DNA from: Azorinus chamasolen
Lineage: Eukaryota; Mollusca; Bivalvia; Cardiida; Solecurtidae
Direction of reading: 5' to 3'
Length of the DNA stretch: 64,000 nt
Assembly: GCA_963576725.1 (NCBI GenBank)
Contig: OY755252.1
Span: 44,493,552 to 44,557,551, forward strand
This document shows, piece after piece, positions 31,715 through 41,954 of this stretch. How positions within the stretch are numbered: the first letter of the stretch is position 1; every line of letters starts with the position of its first letter. A program made the translations under genes and the position numbers. The notes below the pieces were generated by a model that was not told the DNA's origin, made no database searches, and saw nothing but the letters and a program-made list of their open reading frames with translations.

Positions 31715-34700
31715 GTAATCATATAATTTATCAATAGACATTCATCTTTCGTAGATTTTTGTAACGTGTTGTATGCTACCGTATACAAATTATGTAACGT
31801 AACAGCATTTCGGATGCAGACTGATTTCGGACATTTTTATCATAGCACCGAACATTGCAAACAATTAACTTGAATTAAGAATTAATGTTTTGGGAAGTTA
31901 TAAATGTATATAATTTTTAATGTATTATTCGATCATGGTCTGTTTTATCTAGTCTCCGTTTTCTTTACTTCCTGCAGGTTCCTGGCCACAATCAACAACT
32001 TGGCCTGTATGACCTCCAGATTAATATTTTGTCCCGTACGCGGCGTACAGTAAATTTGTTCACTCGAATATTGTGTCATCTGTAGATGTTAAGTAAAACA
32101 AAGCCATGCCTCATATATTATATGTCTGAGTTGTTTGGTAAGCTGATGACTTTATTGCATATGTGCATTGTGCGTGTCAATAGCCTGCAGCGAGTTCTTT
32201 AACTTTTACCTCATGAATATTCAAGGCAGACATATATATTGACAATCATGAAGGATAACTAGATTACTTTATGTAATAGTATCATAAACACAGAAACTGT
32301 TGACGCAGGCTTCTTTTCTAACCACGCCAGTACATAATTAGTTTGTATCAGCCGTTAATGACACCAACAGTCCTGCACGGTAGCCTAGGTGTAAAATGTT
32401 TTCCACTATACATGTATATTTGTTTTTTAGACAAAACGTCTATAGACAAATCGTCCGACAACCTACACAGTTAAAAAAACTTATAAAGAAATAAGAATAA
32501 TTTACCACTAGATCGAGTCATGTGATCATTGGACTGCTAGGTTTGATCACCCTGATTAGGATGATTTAATCCCTTTAGAAATAACATAACTCTGCAAATA
32601 TTCATCTAAGAACACAATGAGTCAATGACATTATGAATATTAATGATACGATTAATTGTTATAATGGCACAATGCCACATGAACACAGAATATTTTGGTC
32701 AGAGCAGAAACTGTAGAATCATATCTATCTTATTTCATAAGCAAACAGAGCAGACCCTATAGGAGCTGTGTGGTCTGGGTTTACTCTGTTTGCAAAAGTG
32801 TAGAAAGGCATATTTATGAAGTAAAGGAGTCTACGCCTCTGTAAAAATCACCTATTGAAACCATTGTTATAAATTGAGCATTTGCTCCTATAGGAGCAAA
32901 TGCTCTATTTATCACAATGGTTTCAAACTACAAAATTCTAAAAAAAAATCCCTTTCTCTAGTAAATGCTCCATTTCGGTAGATTTATTCAAATTGGTTGG
33001 ATCTAAAATTAGCTTATGATAATGAGGGAATTGGTTAAAAGCTGAGAAAGTGTGATATTCCATTATAATTTATAAGGAGCTGAGACTATACCTTTCCTCC
33101 ATGGGCTTTTTTTTTTAAATCCAACCTCTTTGAATAAATCTACCCAAAAGGAGCATTAACTAGAGAAAAGGAAAATTTTAGGATTTTGTAGTTTTGAAAC
33201 CGTTGTGATAAATATCTAGCATTTGCTCCTATAGGAGCAAAATTTATGCTCTATCTATCACAATGGTTTCAAAAGGTGACTTTAACAGAGGCATAGTAAG
33301 GCGTATTTATGGAGGAAAGGTTAATGATCTCCTTTGAATGCATTGTCGTAAAGGTTTTTTAGCTCACCAGAGCACAAAGTGCTCAGGGTGAGTTTTTGTG
33401 ATCGCCTGATGTCCGTCGTGCGTCGGCGTGCGTCGTGCGTCTTTCGTCGTCAACAATTTGAACCTTTAAAAATCTTCTCCTCTGAATCTACAGGGTTCTC
33501 AGCTTTCATATTTGGCACATAGCTTCACCCTTAGGTCCTCTACAAAAGATATATAAATTATGCCCCTGGGGTCAAAATTGGCCCTGCCCCAGGGGTGGGA
33601 AGTTTTCAATAGAAACATATAGTAATACTTTGAAAATCTTCTCCTCTGAAACTGGAAGGCTCTCAGCTTTCATATTTGGCACATAGCATCATGTTCAGGT
33701 CCTCTACAAAAGTTTTATAAATTATGGCACTGGGGTCAAAATTGGCTCCGCCCAAGGGGTGGGCAGTTTTCAATAGAAACCAATAGTGAAAACTTTGAAA
33801 ATCTTCTTCTCTGAAACTAGAAGGTTCTCAGCTTTCATATTTGGCATATAGCATCATGTTCAGGTCCTCTACAAAAGTTATATAAATTATGGCCCTGGGG
33901 TTAAAATTTGCCCCGCCCCAGGGGTGGGCAGTTTTCAGTAGAAACAAATAGTGAAATCTTTGAAAATCTTCTCCTCTGAAACTGGAAGGCTCTCAGCTTT
34001 CATATTTGGCACTGAGCATCATGTTCAGGTCCTCTACAAAAGTTATATAAATTATGGCCCTGGGGTCAAAATTGGCCCCGCCCCAGGGGTGGGCAGTTTT
34101 CAATAGAAACCAATAGTGAAATCTTTGAAAATCTTCTTCTCTGAAACTGGAAGGCTCATAGCTTTCATATTTGGCACAGAGCATTATGTTCCGGTCCTCT
34201 ACAAAAGTTATATAAATTATGCCCCTGGGGTCAAAATTGGCCCCGCCCCAGGGTTGGGCAGTTTTCAATAGAAACATATAGTGAAATCTTTGAAAATCTT
34301 CTCCTCTGAAACTGGAAGGCTCTCAGCTTTCATATTTGGCACAGAGCATCATGTTCAGTTCCTCTACAAAAGTTGTATAAATAATGGCCCTGGGGTCAAA
34401 ATTGGCCCCGCCCCAGGGCTGGGCAGTTTTCAATAGAAACAAATAGTGAAAACTTTGAAAATCTTCTTCTCTGAAACTGGAAGGTTCTCAGCTTTTCATA
34501 TTTGGCATATAGCATCATGTTCAGGTCCTCTACAGAAGTTATATAAATTAAGGCCCTGAGGTTAAAATTGGCCCCACCCCAGGGGTGGGCAGTTATCAAT
34601 AGAAACAAATATTGAAATCTTTGAAAATCGTCTCCTCTGAAACTGGAAGGCTCACAGCTTTCATATTTGGCACAGAGCATCATGTTCAGGTCCTCTACAG

Positions 34701-37700
34701 AAGTTATATAAATTATGGCCCTGGGGTCAAAATTGGCCCCGCCCCAGGGGTGGGTAGTTTTGAATAGAAACAAATAGTGAAATCTTTGAAAATCTTCTCC
34801 TCTGAAACTGGAAGGTTCACAGCTTTCATATTTGGCACAGACCATCATGTTCAGGTCCTCTACAATTTTTTTTTATAAATTATGGGCCTGGGGTCAAAAT
34901 TGGCCCTGCCCCAGGGGTTGGCAGTTTTCAATGGAACATATAGTGAAAACTTTGAAAATCTTCTACTCTGATTGTCTGGTGGGCGCTTCAGGGCCATTCT
35001 GGCCCTCTTGTTTAGCAGATCATCTAAGGATGAATGAACAAAAATTATTTATGTACTACTTGTTAATGATATTAGCTCTCCAGTTACAAAAGTATGCCCA
35101 TTCAATAATAAATACTTACCTATATATATATTTGTCATTTTGTGATACTTTTAAAATTGCAGGTGATCCAGATGACAGAACTCTGCGTGTTATGGAAAAA
35201 GACATCCTTGTCAGAAAGAGAGGAACGGAGAAAGCCAAGGATAAATGCAGAGTGTATATGGATGGTGTGCCAAATTTTGTTATGGTTTTGTTTCATTATG
35301 AGTAAAACTTAATGTTAAAACTTAATTGATCTGTTGATTGTGTTCTATTCATTTATTCGTCTATATATTATCTCATATTAACCCTTTCCTCCATAAATAC
35401 GCCTTTCTACGCCTCTGTAAAAGTCATTTTTGAAACCATTGTGATAAATAGAGCATTTGCTCCTATGGAGCAAATGCTCTATTTACCACAATGGTTTCAA
35501 TACTACACAATTCTAAAAAAAAATCCTTTTCTCTAATAAATGCTGCTTTTCGATAGATTTATTCAAAGAGGTTGAGTCTAAAAATAGCCTATGAGGTAAT
35601 CATGAGTTAAGGGTGTAATTCTTTCCTTCATTCAAACTCTTCTTCACACTTTGGCAAACAGAGCAGACCCAGATCAGACAGATAATACAGGAGCTGTCTG
35701 ATCAAAATTTGCTTATTATATCATTATAGATCTGACTCTAAGTTCCTGTCAATACCAAAAAATCATGTGAATGTATGCCATTATAAAAATTTAGCTGAAT
35801 TCATGATATCATTATTTCTTACATGAATCTTGAACAGGGAAAAGGTTAAATTATTCAAGGTTAAATTATTCAACATATATATGTCTATAGCATTGACAAA
35901 GTAGTTGCTTTCCTAAATTGTATTTTCCCATTATATTCATTGAAAAATTCTCTAAGAGGCACTTAGTATCACATCTGGATCCAAACCTTTTTAAAAGGTC
36001 TTCAAGACTTCGCTCTGTGATAAAATCTAATTCTTGATATTCTTTGGTTTATCCTGTATAATTTAACATACTTTAAATTTCTAGGATATTTATTTAGTAT
36101 TTAACCAATTCCCACACATGGACGCCTCTGAAAAAGTCACTTTCTGAAATCATTGTGATAAATTGAGCATTTGCTCCTTATGAGCAAATGCTGTATTTAT
36201 CACAATAGTTTCAAAACTACAGAATCCTAAAAGTTTCCTTTCCTCTGGTAAACGTTCCTTTGCGATAGATTTAGTCAAAGAGGTTGGGTCTAAAAATAGC
36301 TTATGAGGGAAAGGGTTAAATATTGGAAACAAGTGTACCGGTATTTGAAAATAGTGTTGTCCCAGATCAGATGGCTTATGGAGTAGCTCTCTGATCAGGG
36401 TCTGCACTGTTTGTAACTTGTTATGCAGCTTATCTTGCAACTTACACCCTCTCATACTGATTGGTGTCTATAGTAAAACTCTGATAGGCCTTCAGTAGTG
36501 AAAGGGATTGATCATATTCACTGATAAAATTAAAACAGTAAAACCTCCATTAGTCGAACACTCAAATAAGTATCATTATAGGTCTTCAAGACAGGTGTCA
36601 GATTAATGCAGGGTGAAAGGCCTCTTGGGGTTACATGCTTGCCGTTACCCTGTATTAAACAACCACCTGCCTAAAATGTTCTCAATTCTTCATTACTAAA
36701 TCTTTGAATTATCAAAGCTTAACTGTATTTGTATTTCCTTTCAGCTTATGCTGCTTGTGAACAGAAGGAGGAGCTCAAGGTGTACTTCAAATGTAGGAGT
36801 GAAGCTAAAGATATGGAAGTCTGTCTAAACAAATGGTGAGTAATCTAATTTGAAGTCATTTAACACTATCTGCCAGAGATGCCATGAATATTTAAGAAAT
36901 AATGACATCATGAATATTAATTAGATTATTTTATACTATGACACATGAACACAAGAATGTTTGGCTGTAACAGAAACTGTAAAATCTTATCTGTATCATT
37001 TCATAAGCAAACAGCAGACCTTGATCAGACAGCTCCTGCAAGAGTGATCTTATCTGGGTCTACTCTGTTTACAAAGGTGTGAAAAAGCATGTGTATGATG
37101 GAAAGGGTTAACCATTTACCTGCTGGTATGATGGGCGGGGTTAACCATTTACCTGCTAGTATGATGGGCGGGGTTAACCATTTACCTTCTGGTATGATGG
37201 AAAAGGTTAACCATTTACCTTCTGGTATGATGGAAAAGGTTAACCATTTACCTGCTAGTAGGATGAAAAGGGTTAACCATTTACCTTCTGGTATGATGAA
37301 AAGGGTTAACCATTTACCTGCTAGTATGGTGGAAAGGGTTAACCATTTACCTGCTAAAGATGCCTTTCCAAACAGCAGACCATGTAGGAGTCATCTGATC
37401 AGTGTCTGCTGTACTTGTTTTAACCCTTTCACCGCCGCAGTTGCATAAATGCATGACGACAAATAGTGCAGTCCCAGATCAGACGCCACCTTTTTAAGGC
37501 GGGGTCTGATCAGGGACTTCACTATTTGTCTCAATCTCTATTTCTATATATGTGCTTTATTCCTTTGAAATTTGCATTTATTTATCTCATTTCCATATTT
37601 TACTGAATGATTCAACAAACTTGGATTGCAGACGACAATTAGAAATTTGGCGCCGAAAGGGTTAAGGAAAAATAACCCTTTCCCTGTTGAATATTCATGA

Positions 37701-38955
37701 CATGATGAATATTAATTGTTGATGAAAGCAAATGAAACAAGAATGTTTGGCTATGGCCGAAACTGTAGCATCATAATTATCTACAAGAGCCATCTGATCT
37801 GGGTCTGCCCTGTTTGCAAAGGCATGAAAAAGCACTGCAGTGAAGGAAAGGGTTAACTCGTTAATTGCTTATGGACTTAAACATGTAATTACCCAAAGTA
37901 TTCAGACATATAAACTTAAGCATATAATGTTGGCCTACAACAGATTGCTCTTGAAGGTCTACTACAATGTCTGTCTAATTTAACCTTTCCCTGTTTTATA
38001 TTTATTCCACATATCAATACTTACTGAATTTTCATGGACCAAATAGTTATAATGAAATATGGAAGGTGGGACATTGTAGCAGCAGCCATTTTTATTATTT
38101 TTAGAAACTAAAGAAATAGATCTATCAAATTCTATTAGCAAACAGAGCAGACCCTGTTTAGATGGCTCCTAAACCATTATACAAATTCATCTAATAGATG
38201 ATGTCTTATTTTGAGAAAATTTAGACTGTGCATTTTATCCCTTTACTCAATGAATATTCATGAATAAGTAATGACATCATGAATAGTTACTAGCTGAGTT
38301 TTTATAATGATGTATGAAAACAGGAATTTTCAGTATTGGCAGAAACTGTAGAATCAGATCTATATAATTCCATAAACAAATGGAGTAGGCCCGGATCAGA
38401 ATGCTCCACTAGAAGCTATTTGATCTGGGTTTACTCAGTTTGCAAAGGTGTGAAAAAGTGTTTATGAGGGAAAGGGTTAATATTTGTTTAACCCTTTTCC
38501 TGTTGAATATTAATATAAGAAAAAATGACATCATGAAGATTTATTAGCTGAATTTTTATAATGGCGTGTGTGTTCATGAATATTTGGTGTCGGTATACTG
38601 TAGAGTTAGATCTATTAAAAGTTAATTAGCAAACAGAGCAGACCTTGATCAGACAGCTCCTACGGGAACCATCTTGTCTGGGTCTACTCTTTTTGCAAAG
38701 GCATGAAAAGGTGTTTATATGAGGGAAACTTCAAAGGAAAGTATTAAATTTCAAATACATGTATTTCTTGTTTGTTTTCTAAGGATACATGATGAAAAAT
38801 TCATGGCAGAAGTCACTGAGGATTACTTAAATGAACGATCAGAATACAGACGAACGGGCAAATCCAAAAAGCAAAGAGATATGGATGCCATAGTGGAAAG
38901 ATACAGACAAAGAAAAGCTGAAGACAGACTGGCAAACTCTAAACAGACCACTTGA
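31624..38955 (+). CDS. CMC1: CMC1, COX assembly mitochondrial protein (whole gene, four coding exons)
   Basis: Coding exons 31624-31714, 35163-35264, 36745-36835 and 38784-38955 join to 456 nt, 151 residues plus TGA. CMC1 is a small soluble twin CX9C protein of the mitochondrial intermembrane space that helps early COX1/copper assembly of complex IV; its cysteines are oxidised by the Mia40 relay. Visible support: Cys59-x9-Cys69 and Cys81-x9-Cys91, the first pair completed only by the exon 2/3 junction. GDPDDRTLRVMEKDIL before it and YLNERSEYRRTGK after it are family signatures. It is longer than the roughly 106-residue human protein, with a Gln/Pro/Gly-rich N-terminal extension (1-30) and a charged C-terminal tail (about 121-151). 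Introns are filled with mobile elements. A 5' UTR and polyA site cannot be fixed from sequence. Confidence 0.9.
32567..32829 (+). mobile_element. Family C element (CMC1 intron 1)
   Basis: GCAAATATTCATC, TATGAATATTAATGATACG, GTCAGAGCAGAAACTGTAG and TTCATAAGCAAACAGAGCAG occur in C order. The core is shortened to GACCCTATAGGAGCTGTGTGG. It runs into the family D copy at its right. Confidence 0.7.
32830..33036 (-). mobile_element. Family D element (CMC1 intron 1)
   Basis: CTACGCCTCTGTAAAAATCACC, a complete GAGCATTTGCTCCTATAGGA centre, TTTCGGTAGATTTATTC and GAGGGAATTGGTTAA. It faces the next D copy, forming an inverted pair. Confidence 0.75.
33089..33323 (+). mobile_element. Family D element (CMC1 intron 1)
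   Basis: CCTTTCCTCCATGGGC, GAATAAATCTACCCAAAAGG, TAGCATTTGCTCCTATAGGA and GGAGGAAAGGTTAA. Confidence 0.75.
33359..35012. mobile_element. Helentron/pearl-like element with ~165 bp tandem units (CMC1 intron 1)
   Basis: AGCTCACCAGAGCACAAAGTG opens it and a GTCGTGCGTCGGCG-rich stretch follows. About nine units of roughly 165 bp (TTTGAAAATCTTCTCCTCTG...GCTTTCATATTTGGCA...GGCCCCGCCCCAGGGG) follow, then AGGGCCATTCTGGCCCTCTTG with a terminal hairpin. The AGCTC(A/G)CC start and layout match 25237-26212. It ends about 150 bp before CMC1 exon 2. The minus-strand frames (NCPALGRGQF-type) are repeats. Confidence 0.7.
35163..35264 (+). CDS. CMC1: CMC1 coding exon 2
   Basis: Acceptor AAATTGCAG; residues 31-65 (GDPDDRTLRVMEKD... 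to ...KDKCRVYMD and part of Ala65). The donor is GTGTGC. Another GT (GTGTAT at 35252) lies inside the exon, but only the 35264 boundary gives the nine-residue Cys59-Cys69 spacing. Confidence 0.9.
35392..35606 (-). mobile_element. Family D TTAA element (CMC1 intron 2)
   Basis: TTAA at 35388-35391 and 35607-35610; centre GAGCATTTGCTCCTATGGAGC; CTTTTCGATAGATTTATTC on the right. Confidence 0.85.
35611..35846 (-). mobile_element. Family C element (CMC1 intron 2)
   Basis: CTTTGGCAAACAGAGCAGACCC, a core with ATACAGGAGCTGTCTG, CATTATTTCTTACATGAAT and ACAGGGAAAAGGTTAA. It abuts the D copy through a TTAA. Confidence 0.7.
36105..36315 (-). mobile_element. Family D TTAA element (CMC1 intron 2)
   Basis: TTAA at 36101-36104 and 36316-36319; GAGCATTTGCTCCTTATGAGC centre; GAGGGAAAGGG end. 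Confidence 0.85.
36320..36512 (+). repeat. Core-bearing element of unresolved family (CMC1 intron 2)
   Basis: AAATAGTGTTGTCCCAGATCAGATGG pairs with CTGATCAGGGTCTGCACTGTTTG. AGTAGTGAAAGGGATTGA at the right resembles a worn GGG-TTAA end. It starts at the TTAA ending the D copy. Confidence 0.45.
36536..36726. mobile_element. Family G element abutting CMC1 exon 3
   Basis: CAGTAAAACCTCCATTAGTCG opens it; GATTAATGCAGGGTG pairs with ACCCTGTATTAAAC; ATCAAAGCTTAACTG closes it before TA. Only about 16 bp (TTTGTATTTCCTTTCAG) separate its TA from the exon 3 acceptor. Confidence 0.65.
36745..36835 (+). CDS. CMC1: CMC1 coding exon 3
   Basis: Acceptor TTTCCTTTCAG, donor GTGAGT. Residues 65-95, AYAACEQKEELKVYFKC then RSEAKDMEVCLNKW. 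It holds three of the four motif cysteines; the 12-residue step from Cys69 to Cys81 matches the family. Confidence 0.95.
36858..37106 (+). mobile_element. Family C element (CMC1 intron 3)
   Basis: CATGAATATTTAAGAAATAATG through AAACTGTAAAATC and a core with CTCCTGCAAGAG to GATGGAAAGGGTTAA. Confidence 0.75.
37107..37355. repeat. Minisatellite, ~33 bp unit containing TTAACC (CMC1 intron 3)
   Basis: Seven to eight units of GGTTAACCATTTACCTnCTnG TATGATGG type. Units begin at the GGGTTAA end of the preceding family C element, so the array probably grew from that junction. The plus frame reading VNHLPAGMM repeats is an artefact of a unit divisible by three. Confidence 0.9.
37423..37661 (-). mobile_element. 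Family I TTAA element (CMC1 intron 3)
   Basis: TTAA at 37419-37422 and 37662-37665; CCCTTTCACCGCCGCAG and GGCGCCGAAAGGG ends; core GTCCCAGATCAGACGCC...GGGTCTGATCAGGGAC with the A-A mismatch. Confidence 0.85.
37674..37850 (+). mobile_element. Family C element, left core arm deleted (CMC1 intron 3)
   Basis: CTGTTGAATATTCATG to GAAACTGTAGCATCATAAT, then straight into AGAGCCATCTGATCTGGG. The left core arm is missing. Right end GAAGGAAAGGGTTAA. Confidence 0.7.
37981..38170 (-). mobile_element. Family B fragment (CMC1 intron 3)
   Basis: TTAACCTTTCCCTGTTTTAT, GAATTTTCATGGACC, AATATGGAAGGTGGG and TCTATTAGCAAACAGAGCAG. It ends inside the core. Confidence 0.65.
38236..38475 (+). mobile_element. Family C element (CMC1 intron 3)
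   Basis: CTCAATGAATATTCATG, GGCAGAAACTGTAGAATC, a core with CTCCACTAGAAG and GAGGGAAAGGGTTAA. Confidence 0.75.
38489..38728 (+). mobile_element. Family C element (CMC1 intron 3)
   Basis: Begins TTAACCCTTTTCCTGTTG about 14 bp after the previous C copy, in the same orientation. Core with CTCCTACGGGAACC. The right end reads GAGGGAAACTTC, just before exon 4. Confidence 0.7.
38784..38955 (+). CDS. CMC1: CMC1 coding exon 4 with stop
   Basis: Acceptor TTTTCTAAG. It completes Trp95 and runs IHDEKFMAEVTEDYLNER and on through a Lys/Arg-rich segment to the TGA at 38953-38955. The tail beyond RRTGK is longer than in vertebrate CMC1 and predicted basic/helical by composition. A family C element ends about 55 bp upstream. 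Confidence 0.95.
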
Positions 38956-39123
38956 CCAGTGTAGTAGTGTGTCATTTATATAAGTGAATTTGGTTTACAG
39001 GCGGTCGGAAGAAATGGGTGGACATTTACCATGGTCTTAGTGTAAAGTTTAGTTAGAGCTGTCAGGACTGATCTACCCAACAGCTCTCTAGTTAATTGTG
39101 TTGGTAACAATTAACAGTTTTAA

Positions 39124-39365
39124 CCCTTTCCCTCATATAGACGTGTTTTCACGCATTTGCAAACAGAGTAGACCCAGATCAGACGGCTCCTAGAGGAGCC
39201 GTCTGATCAGGGTCTGCTCTGTTTGCTAACAAAAATTGATAGATCTGTTTCTTTGCTTTCTAAAATGTCTATAATGTAACACCTTCCATATTTCTTCATA
39301 ACTATTTAGTTAATGAATATTCAGTAGGTATTGAAATTTGGCCTAAATATAGAACAGGGAAAGGG
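39124..39365 (+). mobile_element. Family B TTAA element, intact
   Basis: TTAA at 39120-39123 and 39366-39369. Long palindrome from GCAAACAGAGTAGACCC through CTCCTAGAGGAG to GGGTCTGCTCTGTTTGC, then AAATGTCTATAATG, ATATTCAGTAGGTATTG and AACAGGGAAAGGG. It lies 165 bp downstream of the CMC1 stop. Confidence 0.9.
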
Positions 39366-39411
39366 TTAATTGTGAATATTCATGTAAAAAGTAATGACAT
39401 AATGAAGAGTT

Positions 39412-39640
39412 ATTGGCATATTGTTTTTGCTCTGTCGGTTGGTTTGTTCCCCAAACTTTAACATTGGTGATAATTTTATCACCATTCAAAATACATACAT
39501 CAAACTTGGCATGCATGTGCAACTTATGGAGGCGAGCATTTTAAGGTGGAGTTATTATGGTCAAGGTCATACATCAGAGTCAAACGTCAAATTACAGGTC
39601 AAATTTAGATTGGCGATAATTTTGTAGCCATTCACCTGAC
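39412..39640. repeat. Fragment of an unnamed dispersed repeat
   Basis: CTGTCGGTTGGTTTGTTCCC, ACTTGGCATGCATGTGCAAC and TGGTCAAGGTCATACATC resemble repeat text I associate with bivalve genomes. The 68-codon frame in it has no other support. Confidence 0.4.
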
Positions 39641-39746
39641 AGGGTTTTAGGGAGAAATGTATATAAAATGTTTTAAAATACCTAGATTTTTTAACAACTT
39701 CTCTTATTTATAGAAAAGTTATATTTCAACACTATAACCTCTTTAA

Positions 39747-39990
39747 CCCTTTCCTTCATAAAAAACGCCTTTTCACGCATTTGCAAACAAAGTAGACCCA
39801 TATCAGATGGCTCCTATAGGAGCAGTCTGATCAGGGTCTGTTCTGCTTGCTAATGGAATTTGATAGACCCGTTTCTGTAGTTTCTAAAATTGCTTAAAAG
39901 GTTCCCCCTTCCATATTTCATTATAACTATTTTATTCATGAATATTTAGTAGGTATTGAAATTGGTAATAAATTTAGAACAGGGAAAGGG
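39747..39990 (+). mobile_element. Family B TTAA element
   Basis: TTAA at 39743-39746 and 39991-39994; core with CTCCTATAGGAG; GGTAATAAATTTAGAAC near the right end contains AATAAA, the nearest downstream match to a polyA signal I found for CMC1 (about 1 kb past the stop). Confidence 0.9.
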
Positions 39991-39999
39991 TTAACAGTA

Positions 40000-40190
40000 T
40001 TCATCATGAATATTCATGTAAGAATTAATGACTATGATTATTAATAAGTTTAAATTTTTAAATAACATTATAATCAAGAGAATATTAATTTTGATCCAGT
40101 CAATTCTGTAGAATGACGACCTGTGCTATTTCATAAGCAAACAGAACAGACCCAGATCAGACAGCTCCTATACAAGCTGTGTCTTTATCA
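40000..40190 (+). mobile_element. Family C element, truncated
   Basis: CATGAATATTCATGTAAG to GAACAGACCCAGATCAGACAGC; the right core arm and end are replaced by unrelated sequence. Confidence 0.55.
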
Positions 40191-40249
40191 CATAAAGGTT
40201 TCACCGTTTGAATGTCGAATGTTCAAAGTGGAAAATGACTCTTCAGTGT

Positions 40250-40489
40250 CAACCCTTTCCTCCATGAATTTTCCTGTAAGAAATTATGACGTCATGCATA
40301 TTAATTAGATTATTGTATTTTAATAACACAATAACACAGGGGTGTTTTGCTACGGCAGAAACTGCATATAATAATCATCTATATTATATCATAAGCAAAC
40401 AGAGTAGACCCTGATCAGACGACTGTTACTGGAGCCATCTGATCTGGGTCTTCTCTGTTTGCAAAGGTGTAGAAAATTTTTGGAGTTTA
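40250..40489 (+). mobile_element. Family C element
   Basis: CCCTTTCCTCCATGAATTTTCC, GACGTCATGCATATTAATTAG, core GACCCTGATCAGACGAC...TCTGATCTGGGTC, and GCAAAGGTGTAGAAAAT at a worn right end. Confidence 0.7.
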
Positions 40490-40555
40490 GGTTAAATGAT
40501 GGACTCCTTTCAGTATTCAAGGGTATACTTAGCTGGGTCTACACTGTTTGCAATT

Positions 40556-40615
40556 ACATGTACCAGTGCACTTGTTTCCTGCTTTCATGTACCAGTGCAC
40601 TTGTTTCCTGCTTTC
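40556..40615. repeat. 30 bp tandem duplication
   Basis: CATGTACCAGTGCACTTGTT and the following CCTGCTTT occur twice without difference. Confidence 0.9.
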
Positions 40616-40737
40616 AAATGGTTACAGTTGTTAAGAATTAAATGAACACCTGGGCATTTCAATACGGATATAATCTTAATGCAGAATGAAAGTAATGCAG
40701 AAAGTTTAGATGAGAACTTAGTGAATATAAAGTTTTT

Positions 40738-40966
40738 ATGCCATATAAACGCCTTTAACACCTCTGCAAACAGAGTAGACCGGATCAGATGTCTCTTTTA
40801 GGAGCTGTCTGGTCAGGATCTGCTGTTTGCTTACGAAATAATATAGAACTGATTCTATAGTTTCTGCCATGGCCAAAAATACCTGTATTCATCTGCCATG
40901 ATAAAAAGTCAGCCAATTAATATTCATGAGGTCATTACATGAATATTCATGAGATAAAGTGTTAAA
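40738..40966 (-). mobile_element. Family C element
   Basis: AACGCCTTTAACACCTCTGC, core with TCTTTTAGGAGC, TTCTGCCATGGCCAAAAAT, and CATGAGATAAAGTGTTAA at the end. Confidence 0.7.
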
Positions 40967-41097
40967 GGATGAATTCACTGCCTATGTTTGCCGAGTTGTA
41001 GAATTGTGTTGAATCTTTCAACACTGTACATCTATTGTTGAGGACCTATACAAAGATTGTGTATTCAGATTGTGTATTCAGATGAGGCATTGAATAC

Positions 41098-41522
41098 AGT
41101 CAAACCCCTCTACACTGGATGTTAAAATTAGTACCAAAACAGGCCTTTCAGACAGGTGGCAGCTTAATACAGGTTGAAAGTCATGCAGAAAGCTCCCAGA
41201 GGAGCTGTCTGCATGACTTTTATCCAGCACTAAGCAGCCACCTGCCTAAAAAGACCAAAGTTGCTCTTTAACCCATTCCCTCATATTGACGCCTTTTAAC
41301 GCCTCTGTAATAACCACTTTTTGAAACCATTGTAATAAATAGAGCATTTGCTCCTATGGAGCAAATGCTCTATTTATCACAATGGTTTCATAACTACACA
41401 ATTCTAAGTTTCCTTTTCTCTATTAATGCTCCTTTTCGGTAGATTTATTCAAAGAGGCTGTTTCTAAAAATAGCTTATGACGCAATGGGTTAATAGAATT
41501 CCGGTTTAGAGGGTTTTTACTC
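41098..41522. mobile_element. Family G element, interrupted by D
   Basis: CAGTCAAACCCCTCTACAC opens it. The AGCTTAATACAGGTTG palindrome has GCTCCCAGAGGAGC at its centre. TAGAATTCCGGTTTAGAGGG resumes after the D insertion. Confidence 0.7.
41272..41489 (-). mobile_element. Family D TTAA element nested in G
   Basis: TTAA at 41268-41271 and 41490-41493. The two outer flanks, GTTGCTCT and TAGAATTCC, are contiguous in other G copies apart from small changes. The centre is complete. Confidence 0.85.
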
Positions 41523-41764
41523 TAACTCCATGTCACATAAGGGTGCAGACTGGTAGACACTGTCAATGTGTTTATCATAAAGAAATGGAAAGAAAATGCA
41601 TTTCTTTTTCGTTTGAAAGTTACTTAGTGATGCAAGTTAATATCCTGTTTCAAACTACAATACATTTATATGCATGAAGACATATTTGACAGTTTCATGA
41701 TGTTAGTGTTTTGAATGAATAAAATTGAATGGTTGCAAGTGCGTTTTTAATTTTTTTTGTTTTT

Positions 41765-41952
41765 TTTTTCTGATACGAGCTTCGATAGCTCAAACTCAGA
41801 TAACTTGAGCTGCTGGTTAATTCGAACTAAAAGTTCTGTCTTTCCAAAACTTACAATACAGAATTGCTTTAAAATAATATCACTTCAGATATCTAGAAAC
41901 ACATGTGACAGCTTAAAGCAGGTCTAAAGTAATGCTGAAAGCGCCCATGAGA
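41765..41952. repeat. Left half of a family F element
   Basis: GAGCTTCGATAGCTCAAACTC, GATAACTTGAGCTGC, AGTTCTGTCTTTCCAAAAC and TGACAGCTTAAAGCAGG follow the order of the intact copy at 49426-49723. The right half is replaced by a C fragment. Confidence 0.55.
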
Positions 41953-41954
41953 GC

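Noticed and set aside
33993..34848. Minus-strand frames with repeated HPWGGANFDPRA blocks
   Set aside because: Tandem units of the element at 33359-35012, not a repeat protein; no start or splice context.
35265..35305. CMC1 exon 2 reading on to NFVMVLFHYE
   Set aside because: Runs past the GTGTGC donor; splicing at 35264 gives the CX9C spacing and family-length cysteine pattern.
34832..35305. 157-codon frame as one protein
   Set aside because: The first two thirds lie in the tandem-core element and in the intron; only 35163-35264 is coding.
37089..37448. 119-codon frame with VNHLPA repeats
   Set aside because: A 33 bp minisatellite inside CMC1 intron 3, unit divisible by three; opposite-strand and flanking signals do not support coding.
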